A DNA stretch of 64,000 nucleotides from Thermocaproicibacter sp036260805 (GTDB lineage: Bacteria; Bacillota; Clostridia; Oscillospirales; Acutalibacteraceae): contig DATALZ010000015.1 of the NCBI GenBank assembly GCA_036260805.1, positions 32,544 to 96,543 on the forward strand, given 5' to 3'. Both the position numbers and the translations under genes were made by a program. This document shows positions 41,543-50,175 of the stretch, one piece after another. The notes under the pieces are model-generated. The model worked only from the letters and a program-made list of their open reading frames with translations, was not told the origin of the DNA and searched no databases. Numbering within the stretch: the stretch's first letter is position 1; each line of letters begins with the position of its first letter.

Positions 41543-41579
41543 AAATTCCGAAGAGAAATAATTCTCTTCGGAATTTTTT
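41543..41579 (+). terminator. Terminator of ade
   Basis: AATTCCGAAGAG and CTCTTCGGAATT form a 12-bp stem with TTTTTT after it. Confidence 0.92.
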
Positions 41580-41741
41580 GGTCTTGTTTGATAAATAAAA
41601 GACGATGGATTTTCGAGATAAAACTGTGCTGAACAAGGAAAAAAGCGCAGGAATACTTTCCGTATTCCGAGCATTTTTGACACTGGGCAGCACAATTTTA
41701 GCCGATATAGACAAGTTCCTTGATTTTTCAAATGAGGCCTA
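41578..41741 (+). repeat. MITE-like repeat E3, copy 2, with an internal insertion
   Basis: Ends TTGGTCTTGTTTGA and CAAATGAGGCCTA match copy 1; internal ACGATGG and AAGTTCCTTGAT are shared. The middle is split by about 90 bp that itself begins AAAACTGTGCTG and ends CAGCACAATTTT (an inverted repeat) around GGAATACTTTCCGTATTCC. The terminal TAG on the minus strand is the stop codon of the Mrp gene. Confidence 0.75.
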
Positions 41742-42584
41742 AGATTTTTTCTTCAGATTCTGAACTGCATTGGCCGCTTCATCCAGCCATGGCGCCTGAA
41801 TTTCTTCCACAAGACCTGCGTCGCATTTCTGCGCGATCTGCGGATCGATAGGGAGACGGCCGAGGATTTTCAGCCCGTATTTCTGTGCGTTTTCGTCCAG
41901 ATGGCTTTCGCCGAACACCTTGATTTCTTTGCCGCAGTCCGGGCATTTTACATAGCTCATGTTTTCTACAATACCCAGAATCGGAATATTCATCATCTTC
42001 GCCATATTGACCGCTTTGGCAACGATCAGCGATACCAGCTCCTGCGGGGAAGTTACGATAACGATTCCATCGAGAGGAAGCGACTGGAACACAGTAAGCG
42101 GCACATCGCCGGTCCCCGGAGGCATATCAACGAAGAGATAGTCTACGTCAGACCAGATAACATCCGTCCAGAACTGTTTGACAACATTCGCAATCATCGG
42201 GCCGCGCCAAACGACCGGAGCACTCTCGTCTTCCAGCAGAAGGTTAACGGAAATAATATCGATGCCGTTTTTCGTCTGCGCCGGAAAAATCCCCTGCTCG
42301 TTGCCCTTTGCTTTTTCATGGACGCCGAATACCTTCGGAATGGACGGGCCGGTAATATCCGCGTCCAGAACTCCGGTATGGAAACCGCGGCGATTCAGCA
42401 GAACCGACAGCATGGATGTAACGAGGCTCTTGCCTACGCCGCCCTTGCCGCTGACCACGCCGATTACCTTGCCGATTTTGCTTTTCGGATTGGGCTTTTC
42501 AATAAAATCTGCGGGATTGCTCTTGCGCGAAGCGCAGTTCTCTCCGCAGGCGGAACAGTCATGTCCGCAATTTTCTTCACTCAT
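41739..42584 (-). CDS. mrp: Mrp/NBP35-family iron-sulfur carrier ATPase
   Basis: A 281-residue P-loop protein that loads Fe-S clusters onto client apoproteins. N-terminal Cys cluster NCGHDCSACGENCAS; P-loop VVSGKGGVGKSLVTSMLS; ADITGPSIPKVFG; DMPPGTGDVPLTV; and the C-terminal C-x2-C, YVKCPDCGKEIKVFGES. The stop codon is provided by repeat E3. Given the hydrogenase in this genome, a role in Fe-S supply is plausible. Confidence 0.93.
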   Translation of the reverse strand: MSEENCGHDCSACGENCASRKSNPADFIEKPNPKSKIGKVIGVVSGKGGVGKSLVTSMLSVLLNRRGFHTGVLDADITGPSIPKVFGVHEKAKGNEQGIFPAQTKNGIDIISVNLLLEDESAPVVWRGPMIANVVKQFWTDVIWSDVDYLFVDMPPGTGDVPLTVFQSLPLDGIVIVTSPQELVSLIVAKAVNMAKMMNIPILGIVENMSYVKCPDCGKEIKVFGESHLDENAQKYGLKILGRLPIDPQIAQKCDAGLVEEIQAPWLDEAANAVQNLKKKS

Positions 42585-42741
42585 TCAAATTCTCCTTAAT
42601 ATTGCACGTTGTTAAGAGGGCTTTTAATACAGCGTTATCCAAAACTCATTATAAATTCCAATTTTCATTTGAAATTGCTATAGGTCAAAACCCTATTACA
42701 TTTTAAAATTATACACTATTTTTGTCAACATAAGGCGGCAA

Positions 42742-43698
42742 CTAAAACTCCATCTTAATACTGCGCAGGAACAAGTCGGAAAGGACTTTATTTGGGTCTT
42801 TCCCTTTGTTAATCACAGCGTCAACCGCATGGGAAATCGGAAGATCCACACGGTATTGTTCACCAAGCCTGAGCAAAGCCGTCGTCGTCGCCACGCCCTC
42901 GGCAAGCTCGCCGTAGTTCTCGCCGCGGACAAAGAATTCACCGAATCTGCGGTTATGGCTGTAAGGTGAGAAAACGGTAGCCTCGTAATCTCCAAGATGA
43001 GCTAAGCCATAGGCGGAGATTTCACTTCCGCCCATTGCTTTTATCAAGCGGGCGATTTCGCGCGTTCCACGGGACATGAGCGCACCTTTCAGGGCTGTTT
43101 TGTTCAGGCCGTCCAGCATGCCGGCGGCAATGCCGATTACGTTTTTGGACGCCGCGCCGATTTCATTTCCCAGCAGGTCGTCACCGTAATAGAAACGGAT
43201 TAAGTCGCTGGAAAAAGCACCGACGAGATATTTTTTCACTTCCATGCTTTTACTGTCAATCACCATGCAGTTCGGGATTCCGTGTGTAAAATCCTGCACA
43301 TGGCCCGGTCCCACCCAGATTGCCACGGGAACAGCCGGAGCATACTCTTCAAGAATCTGTGTTAAGCGCTCTCCGGTTCCTGCCTCGAGCCCTTTCATAC
43401 ACAGAACTGCAGTTTTTCCGCTCAGATCTTCTTTGGAAAGCTGCTTCATGAAGGAGCGGAAGCCCTGTGCTCCGATAGAGACTACAAGAATCTCGGAAGA
43501 CTCAACTGCTTCGTGCAGGTTCGTGGTCAGCCGAACTTTTTCACTTAATGTTACCATACCATTGGAGCGTGTATTTTGAAATTGTAAAAGCTTTTCTGAA
43601 CCTTCGCGCCCATAAAGGGTAACATCGTGCTTCATCCTGTCCAGATACCAGGCAATGAAGCTCCCCCAACGGCCGCATCCGATCACTGAAATCTGCAA
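42742..43698 (-). CDS. gpsA: NAD(P)H-dependent glycerol-3-phosphate dehydrogenase-like protein
   Basis: A GpsA-family enzyme forming sn-glycerol-3-phosphate for phospholipids. Rossmann turn ISVIGCGRWGSFIAWYL (W replaces the usual hydrophobic after the glycines), AVLCMKGLEAGTGERL, EIGAASKNVIGIAAGMLDGL with the catalytic Lys, and GLAHLGDYEATVFSPYSHNR. The TTG at 43698 is closer to GAGGTGA than the GTG at 43707. The region 42585-42741 downstream holds no gene. Confidence 0.86.
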   Translation of the reverse strand: MQISVIGCGRWGSFIAWYLDRMKHDVTLYGREGSEKLLQFQNTRSNGMVTLSEKVRLTTNLHEAVESSEILVVSIGAQGFRSFMKQLSKEDLSGKTAVLCMKGLEAGTGERLTQILEEYAPAVPVAIWVGPGHVQDFTHGIPNCMVIDSKSMEVKKYLVGAFSSDLIRFYYGDDLLGNEIGAASKNVIGIAAGMLDGLNKTALKGALMSRGTREIARLIKAMGGSEISAYGLAHLGDYEATVFSPYSHNRRFGEFFVRGENYGELAEGVATTTALLRLGEQYRVDLPISHAVDAVINKGKDPNKVLSDLFLRSIKMEF

Positions 43699-43942
43699 AC
43701 CTGTCACCTCTGTCTGCTGTCATAGTATTTCCCTAATCATACCAGAAAAATTCGGGGACGGCAACCTGAAATCAGCCGATGATTCCTGCATTTCTCACTC
43801 TACGAAGCGTTTACCTGCATTTCTGCCGGAATATCGCCGATGCGTCGGTTGCCAAATGCTGTAAAAATGTTATACTGGAAGAAAGTTTGAAAATACTGTT
43901 CCCTCTAAAGAGCAGTTTTACAGTAGAAGGGTGGTCATAAAA

Positions 43943-44785
43943 ATGGATAATAAAAAAATTGGAGTATTTATTTCAGAACTGCGGAAATCAAGGAATATGA
44001 CTCAGAAAGAGCTTGCAGAGAAGCTGAATGTGACCGACAAAGCCGTTTCAAAATGGGAACGGGGGGCCGGTTACCCTGAAATTACGATTCTGCCCGGTCT
44101 TGCAGATGTGCTTGGTGTAACGACCGGGGAATTGCTCCTCGGTGAACGTGCCGAAGCTGAAAAGGAGACTCAGAATGAAGACGCGGAACCGATTGTTCGC
44201 AGAACGGTCGAGTATGCGGCGCAAAGCCATACACAGAAAAGAAAAAACGGTAAGCTGATTGCGTTTTACAGTATCTCAATCGCTTTTTTGATTGCAGCAG
44301 GGATTTGCCTTCTCTGCAATTATGTATCCCGCCATACTTTAGACTGGTCGCTGTATGTTTTAGGTTCTGAAGCAGTAGCGTGGCTTACGGCTGCACCTCT
44401 CCTGCTGCTGGAAAAACACCGCTGCGTATCTTCGCTTGCCGTTCTCACGGTATTATCCGTGCCGCTTTTGCTTCTAGTAAAAAATCTATGTCCGTCACCG
44501 CAGCTTATCTTTCCCTTTGTACTGCCCATCACAGCAATTTCACTCTGCTGCCTCTGGCTTTTCTTGCCGCTGATCCGGTTGAAAATCCGCATCGGGTACC
44601 GGATTGCCTTAATTCTGCTTCTCTACGGAGTTGCTGCAAATTACATTTTCAATTCGTTTATCAGCGGATATTTACACTCGGGCGATTCCGTCTCCAATTT
44701 AATTATTGAAGCGTCTTTTGCGCTGGCGGCAATCATTGTCGCCGCTGTTACGAGCTATAAAAAACATTGTGTAAGAGAGAGCTGA
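43943..44785 (+). CDS. XRE regulator fused to membrane helices
   Basis: A 280-residue protein: N-terminal helix-turn-helix ISELRKSRNMTQKELAEKLN with VTDKAVSKWERGAGYPEIT, a charged linker, then about five hydrophobic helices from residue 95 (LIAFYSISIAFLIAAGICLL onward). A membrane-bound regulator of the kind common in Clostridia. ATG at 43943 with AAGGGTGG. Signal and target unknown. Confidence 0.88.
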   Translation: MDNKKIGVFISELRKSRNMTQKELAEKLNVTDKAVSKWERGAGYPEITILPGLADVLGVTTGELLLGERAEAEKETQNEDAEPIVRRTVEYAAQSHTQKRKNGKLIAFYSISIAFLIAAGICLLCNYVSRHTLDWSLYVLGSEAVAWLTAAPLLLLEKHRCVSSLAVLTVLSVPLLLLVKNLCPSPQLIFPFVLPITAISLCCLWLFLPLIRLKIRIGYRIALILLLYGVAANYIFNSFISGYLHSGDSVSNLIIEASFALAAIIVAAVTSYKKHCVRES

Positions 44786-44826
44786 TTCTTTCTCCCGCAG
44801 AACAGATACGATTTTCGACAAAATTA

Positions 44827-44871
44827 TTCCCCTGAGCGCAGTATGATAAAACCTGCGTCCAGGGGATTTTT
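44827..44871 (+). terminator. Terminator after the XRE membrane regulator
   Basis: TCCCCTGAGCGCAG and CTGCGTCCAGGGGA stem, followed by TTTTTCG. Confidence 0.85.
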
Positions 44872-45009
44872 CGTTTTGAGGGCAGTATTGAAAAAACTTT
44901 GCAGCTGACGGCGGAGAGATTCCATTTGCCGGGCCTTTTTTATTCTGTTTTAATCAAAATGAAACGGCTTTCTAACAGGCGTGATTTATTCTGTTTTTGA
45001 GGTGATATT

Positions 45010-45216
45010 ATGCTTTTGAATGTAGCATTGGAACAAAAGGCGAAGAACAAGGATGAAACAAAGCGCTTAAAAACGCTGGCGGCAAAAATGGTGAACAATC
45101 TGCTTGTTTTAAGAGAAAAGAAACTCCGGTGTGGTGCTTCAGAAACTGATGCGGAAATTATATTTATTGACAAGCTGATTCACGAATTTGAATCCGATCT
45201 GCAGAGGAAGCGATAA
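45010..45216 (+). CDS. Small charged protein of unknown function
   Basis: A 68-residue, highly charged helical protein: EQKAKNKDETKRLKTLAAK, NNLLVLREKKLRCGASETDAEI, IDKLIHEFESDLQRKR. The Shine-Dalgarno GAGGTG is good. It overlaps the convergent chemoreceptor gene by 53 nt at the 3' end. No family recognised; not a Spo0E motif. Confidence 0.6.
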   Translation: MLLNVALEQKAKNKDETKRLKTLAAKMVNNLLVLREKKLRCGASETDAEIIFIDKLIHEFESDLQRKR

Positions 45217-46912
45217 CCGGCTCTTCGTTTTTCCTCAAAATCATTTGACCCAGCCTGTTTTTTAGCAGCCCAGTCTGGGTTAATAATTGCTGACAGGCAG
45301 TAGCCTCATCAAGGGCGACTGCTGTATTTTTTTGTACGACCGTTGAGATTGTGCCGATCTCTGCGGTAATTTGATGGGCAGATTCTTTCTGCTGCTCAAA
45401 ATCCTGCCGGATATTCTTCATGGTTCGGTCAATCATCTCAATTTTCCCTAATGCTTCGTCCAGCGATTGCGCCGTATCTTCCGCAATGATAGAACCCTGC
45501 TCAATGTTTTGAATGGTGCTTTCGACTAATGCTGTGATTTGCTTTGCCGCTGCGGCAGACTGAACCGCAAGGCCGCGCACTTCAGCGGCCACAACGGTAA
45601 ACCCTTTCCCCGCTTCGCCTGCCCTCGCGGCTTCCACGGATGCATTTAACGCAAGCAGATTAGTCTGCATCGCCAGCTTGGAAATAAGCTGATTGACCTT
45701 TTGAATTTCTCCGGACGACTGATGTATCTTTTCGGTAGCATGAAGCATTTGTTTCATCCTGCTGTTGCTTTCTGAGATTTTCTGGACCGCCTGTTCAACG
45801 GAATCTGCCGCACTCCCCAGTTTATCTGTATTTGCATTTGTAATATGCAGAATTCCTTTCGCAGTTAAGAAGAGAGTTTGCACAGCACTTTTTTGTTCGC
45901 CTGCACCCATTTTGATTTTTTCGGAACCATTCAAAACCGCATCCGCTCCGGAATCGATTTCCCGCGAAGAAGTTTTTATCACGGAGAACATATCATTCAT
46001 GCTGCTGAGGATTCCACATAAAGCGTCCGAAACAGAGCGAAAATCTCCGTCGTAATCCTGAACTCCGGCTGAACTGAAATTCCCCAATGAAATCTGCGTG
46101 AGCACCCCTGAGATTTCTTCGACGATCTTCTCAAGCGCATCAAAGGCAGTATTCAGAGAAGCAGCCAAAACTCCTATTTCGTCGTTTGAATGACAACCCG
46201 CCCTTACGCTTAGAATTCCCCGGGAAAAATCCAGTGCAGTTTGAGCCAGCTCCTTTACCGGCCGGCTGATCGACCTGGAGATTTTTATTGCGACAGCAAT
46301 GGACGCAGCGATACCGATTGCAGAAAGAGCAAGTAAAAAAGCGCACAGCATCGCTGCCGAGCGCCGATTCTGAAGATTATTCGCTTTCGCAGTCTCAATC
46401 TGATTCTCCATAAAAGAAGAGTATGCATTATAAAGATTTGTTTCGGTGATAAAAGACTTTTGCAGCAAATCATCCGCCTGTGCAAGCTGATTTTTATCTG
46501 CCAGAGAAAACACAGAATTCATCTGCGGGATAAATGTATTTTGTAAAGTTTTCGCTGAGATGCTCAATTTTTGTTTCCAGTTTTTGCTGACTGGCACAGA
46601 TGCAAGTTTGTTGAAATTACTAACGCACTTTTTACAGGCATTGCTGTAATTTTTACGGTCAGATTCAAAAATATCGGAATTATGGAAATTAATTACCGCG
46701 TCTCGCGCGGAAGACTGCATTGCGGAAACAGCATTCAGGGTTTCGGTAATGACCGGCATGGAATCCATGCTGATTTCGGTTTCGGACATTGCACCTGTAA
46801 GATGGTTCAGACTTAAAATGCCCATGCAGGAAACAATTGCTGTAATCAATGAAAGCGAAATGAACGTAAGAACCAGTTTTTTTGCAACAGAAAAACGATA
46901 ATGTTCTTTCAT
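45164..46912 (-). CDS. Methyl-accepting chemotaxis protein
   Basis: A 582-residue chemoreceptor. N-terminal helix (KLVLTFISLSLITAIVSCMG), an extracytoplasmic 4HB-like sensor (about 35-185), second helix (AAMLCAFLLALSAIGIAASI), HAMP (SISRPVKELAQTALDFSRGI), and the signalling hairpin MQTNLLALNASVEAARAGEAG with GFTVVAAEVRGLAVQSAAAA. No cheA/cheW gene in the window. Monocistronic with GGAAGGA. Upstream 46913-47162 holds no gene. Confidence 0.92.
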   Translation of the reverse strand: MKEHYRFSVAKKLVLTFISLSLITAIVSCMGILSLNHLTGAMSETEISMDSMPVITETLNAVSAMQSSARDAVINFHNSDIFESDRKNYSNACKKCVSNFNKLASVPVSKNWKQKLSISAKTLQNTFIPQMNSVFSLADKNQLAQADDLLQKSFITETNLYNAYSSFMENQIETAKANNLQNRRSAAMLCAFLLALSAIGIAASIAVAIKISRSISRPVKELAQTALDFSRGILSVRAGCHSNDEIGVLAASLNTAFDALEKIVEEISGVLTQISLGNFSSAGVQDYDGDFRSVSDALCGILSSMNDMFSVIKTSSREIDSGADAVLNGSEKIKMGAGEQKSAVQTLFLTAKGILHITNANTDKLGSAADSVEQAVQKISESNSRMKQMLHATEKIHQSSGEIQKVNQLISKLAMQTNLLALNASVEAARAGEAGKGFTVVAAEVRGLAVQSAAAAKQITALVESTIQNIEQGSIIAEDTAQSLDEALGKIEMIDRTMKNIRQDFEQQKESAHQITAEIGTISTVVQKNTAVALDEATACQQLLTQTGLLKNRLGQMILRKNEEPVIASSADRIQIRESACQ

Positions 46913-47162
46913 AAGCTTCCTTCCACCAAAATAAAATTTAGTTTACCTGTTATGCGTAAACTATGTCGAATCTTGTTTCATTATAAAAACAGATGATTGG
47001 AAGAAGGTTAAGAGAACGTTGGAATTCCGTTAATCTGCTTCGGTCGAAATTGAAAAGTATAGTTTGAACTCAGAAGTTTAACAGAAGCCTAACGTTACAT
47101 TAACAGTTGATGCCTACCCTTCCATTATAATAAGCTACAGATAATGGAAAGGAAGGATTCCT

Positions 47163-49055
47163 GTGGACGATAAAACCAGGGAACAGCTCGATAAAATAAT
47201 TGACGGAAAATACATACGAACAGTCTTTCAGCCAATCGTATCCCTGCGGGACGGAACGGTATTAGGACATGAGGCTCTGAGCCGGATCACCTGTAAGTCT
47301 CAAATCTCCAACCCCGAACAGTTATTTCAGCTTGCCGGCCAAAGCGATCGTTTATGGGACTTGGAACTACTTTGCCGAACAACTGCCCTTCAGACTGCGT
47401 TTCCCGGTTCTGAAAGCAATTCCGCTGATTCTCTCCGTGACAAGCCACGGAGCAGCGCTGATGCCGCCCTTGCAGGCAGTGTTCAAAATAAGGAATCGCC
47501 GCAAACGGTTGGGTATTGCAGACCGGTTCATAATAAAAAATTGTTTCTGAATGTGAATCCGGATGTCATGCACGATGAAAAATTCCGACGCGGTTTTACA
47601 AAAGAGTACCTGAAGCAATACGGAATACAGCCGGAGAATATTATTTTTGAAATCACAGAGCGAAACGCGGTTACCGATATGAACAGTTTTCAGGGAACCG
47701 TAAATCATTATAAAGAGCAGAATTATAATATTGCAATTGACGACGTTGGAGCTGGATTTTCAGGTTTAAACTTAATCAGTGATGTTCATCCGCATTATAT
47801 CAAGCTGGATATGAATCTGATTCGGGGAATCAATACCGACGGAATTAAGTACGCTCTTGTAAAAAGCATGGCCGAGCTTTCGAAAACAGCCAGCATCTAT
47901 CTGATTGCAGAAGGTGTGGAAACACGCGAAGAACTGACTACACTGATTGACCTTGGCGTACAGTATGCACAGGGATATTTTCTACAGAAGCCCGATGCTC
48001 AAATTCGTGATATCGGTCAGCAGGCCCGTGAATTGATTGTGGAATTGAACCGGAGGAAAAACCACGTTTTCAGCAATCAGGTAGACAGCATTTATATCTC
48101 CAATATCTGCACGCCAACCGAAACAATTCCGCCCGATATGAAGGTGGAAACGGTATTCGAAAAGCTGAGAAAGGACCCGAACTCATTCGGCTTTTGTGTG
48201 GTAAAAGACGGAGATGTTCTTGGAATTGTCACAAAAAACAACCTTATTCTGCAATTGAGCGGAAGGTACGGATTCAGCCTGAACGAGAAGAGACAGATTT
48301 CCTCTTTAATGGATACTTCATACATGTCGGTAGATTTTCATACTCCGATCAATGCGGTTTCCAATACCGCTATGACAAGGCTTCCCGAAAAACTGTACGA
48401 TTTTATTGTGGTTACAAAGGATGGGAAATACCTAGGTACCGTTACAATCAAAGACCTGCTGCAAAAGACTACCGAAATTGAAGTAGTCAATGCAAAATTT
48501 GAAAATCCGCTAACCGGCCTTCCTGGGAACGTTATGATTGAGCAGAGAATCAGCCAGTGCATTTCTACTAGCGAACCGTACAGCGTTATCTACTTTGATA
48601 TCGACAACTTCAAGGCATACAATGACGTTTACGGTTTTGAAAACGGTGACCGCATCATTAAACTGCTTGCAGAGGCGCTTACCTCGCATTTGCCAGAAGG
48701 CCAGTTTGTCGGGCATATAGGCGGAGATGATTTTGTGGCAGTATTAAACAACAGTGAAGCCGGGAAATACTGCAGCAATGTAATTGCCGATTTTAAGAAA
48801 AACACCCTGGAGCTTTACAGCCACAGGGATGTTCAACGGGGTTATATCATAGCGGAAAACCGGCATGGTATTATCGAAAAATTTCCGCTGGTTTCGCTTT
48901 CGGCGGCCGGAATCCACAGCAGCAGCCGTCACTTTACCAATCTGACCGAATTAACAGAGGAACTTGCCAGGCTGAAAAAGAAAAGCAAGCAGCAAAAAGG
49001 CAATTGCTGCCTCTGGCTGGGGGATTTGCTGAAGCGAAAATCCAACCTGGCCTAA
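47163..49055 (+). CDS. EAL-CBS-GGDEF protein carrying an inserted E1 element
   Basis: A 630-residue c-di-GMP protein. EAL domain (about 10-290): EALSRI, NVNPDVMHD, EITER, DDVGAGFSG, KLDMN, AEGVE, all key residues present, so phosphodiesterase activity is plausible. A CBS pair follows (about 305-430), then a GGDEF domain with GGDDF at the active site, a variant of uncertain activity. Residues about 83-126 are a 40-odd residue insertion between the LCRTTAL helix and the LFLNVNP strand, encoded by repeat E1. GTG start, AAGGAAGG. Confidence 0.92.
   Translation: MDDKTREQLDKIIDGKYIRTVFQPIVSLRDGTVLGHEALSRITCKSQISNPEQLFQLAGQSDRLWDLELLCRTTALQTAFPGSESNSADSLRDKPRSSADAALAGSVQNKESPQTVGYCRPVHNKKLFLNVNPDVMHDEKFRRGFTKEYLKQYGIQPENIIFEITERNAVTDMNSFQGTVNHYKEQNYNIAIDDVGAGFSGLNLISDVHPHYIKLDMNLIRGINTDGIKYALVKSMAELSKTASIYLIAEGVETREELTTLIDLGVQYAQGYFLQKPDAQIRDIGQQARELIVELNRRKNHVFSNQVDSIYISNICTPTETIPPDMKVETVFEKLRKDPNSFGFCVVKDGDVLGIVTKNNLILQLSGRYGFSLNEKRQISSLMDTSYMSVDFHTPINAVSNTAMTRLPEKLYDFIVVTKDGKYLGTVTIKDLLQKTTEIEVVNAKFENPLTGLPGNVMIEQRISQCISTSEPYSVIYFDIDNFKAYNDVYGFENGDRIIKLLAEALTSHLPEGQFVGHIGGDDFVAVLNNSEAGKYCSNVIADFKKNTLELYSHRDVQRGYIIAENRHGIIEKFPLVSLSAAGIHSSSRHFTNLTELTEELARLKKKSKQQKGNCCLWLGDLLKRKSNLA
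47431..47533 (+). repeat. Palindromic in-frame repeat E1, copy A
   Basis: 103 nt inside the EAL domain. It begins CTCTCCGTGacaagCCACGGAG (7-bp hairpin) and contains CCGCCCT, CAAAATAA, CGGTTGGGTATTGCA and CCGGTTCATA. It encodes LRDKPRSSADAALAGSVQNK followed by ESPQTVGYCRPVHNK. Copy B (55807-55906) shares about two thirds of positions and differs by exactly 3 nt in length. Confidence 0.85.
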
Positions 49056-49094
49056 AGCGCTATTACTTTAATCAATGATTAAAAATCAAATCAC

Positions 49095-49988
49095 CTAAAC
49101 CGAATGCTCCACTTCGTCTTCCGACTTTTTGCGCGCACTCTCAGCTGCCTTCAGGGCATACTTGCAGGCCTGAATCGCATCGTCCAAAGTAACCGTGGAA
49201 ATCAGGAACCTGCCTTTATGGCAGAAAGTAAGCGTTTTGATACCGGAAATCTTCTGCAGTTCTTCCTGTTCTTTTCCAGCCCATTCCTCCGGGAAATTGC
49301 ATTTCACCTCATCGGTATCAAAATCAGCCGGGATTACCTGCGCATTATAGCCGCCCCGCTGTGACGGATAAACGACAAACTGGGCGTCGGAAGGAATCAG
49401 GATCATTTTCCACGGAGCGAACCGCGGAAGGATAACAATATTGTCCTTTGCTTCGGCAAGAGCCGCTTCCACCAGTTTTTTCGCTCTCTGCACACTGAAG
49501 ATGCCTTCGAACCTTCTTATGAGGATACCTTTAGCAAATTCTACCGCTTCCGCAAAGCAGTCGTCCGGCGAACGCTCGGAATCCCAGGTTGGATTAAACG
49601 CTCCGATTACGCCGGCAAGCTGATTTCCGCAGCCGGTGTTATCATCGTCATCAATCGGCTGAATAAAGTGTTCGTCAAAGCGCTGCGCTTCTTTAGCGGC
49701 TTCTTCCGGCTCGCAGCCTTTGCTCAGCACACTTTCGCCGAGTTCGCGCCACAAAAGGCCAAATGCTGCGTAAGGAACTCCGTTTTCACGAACTTCGGCG
49801 TTCTCCTGATGATGGTCGAACTTGCCGCGCCCAATGTCAAACACAATACCGTCGAAATTCTCCGGTACATCAAAAGCGCGGGCAATTTTTATCTGTGGGT
49901 TGATTATTTTCAGCAAAGCTGCAGAAAAGACGTCATCCGCATGGAATTTTCCACCGTGCGTAAGAGCGTTATTCTTTATTTCTATCAT
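49095..49988 (-). CDS. MYG1 family protein (UPF0160)
   Basis: A 297-residue protein of the DHH-like MYG1 family, whose eukaryotic members are 3'-5' RNA exonucleases. Metal-binding ALTHGGKFHADDVFSAALL at the N-terminus, FDIGRGKFDHHQENA, and AFGLLWRELGE. The ATG at 49988 with AAAGGATGG is preferred over the first ATG at 50006. Confidence 0.9.
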   Translation of the reverse strand: MIEIKNNALTHGGKFHADDVFSAALLKIINPQIKIARAFDVPENFDGIVFDIGRGKFDHHQENAEVRENGVPYAAFGLLWRELGESVLSKGCEPEEAAKEAQRFDEHFIQPIDDDDNTGCGNQLAGVIGAFNPTWDSERSPDDCFAEAVEFAKGILIRRFEGIFSVQRAKKLVEAALAEAKDNIVILPRFAPWKMILIPSDAQFVVYPSQRGGYNAQVIPADFDTDEVKCNFPEEWAGKEQEELQKISGIKTLTFCHKGRFLISTVTLDDAIQACKYALKAAESARKKSEDEVEHSV

Positions 49989-50111
49989 TTCATCCATCCT
50001 TTCCAAGCAGGCATGGTACTATATTTCACCTAAATTGCAGTATTATGACGAAGTGGCTAAACCTTGACTTTTTCTATTATATCACTTTATCCGCTTCTAA
50101 ACAGAAAAATC

Positions 50112-50151
50112 ATAAAACAGCCTCCCTCGGCTTGAAGCCGCAGGAGGCTGT
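50112..50151 (-). terminator. Terminator of the second chemoreceptor gene
   Basis: ACAGCCTCC and GGAGGCTGT stem around GCGGCTT/AAGCCG, with TTTTATG on the minus strand. Confidence 0.8.
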
Positions 50152-50175
50152 CTTTCATTTTACTCTGAGCTATAA

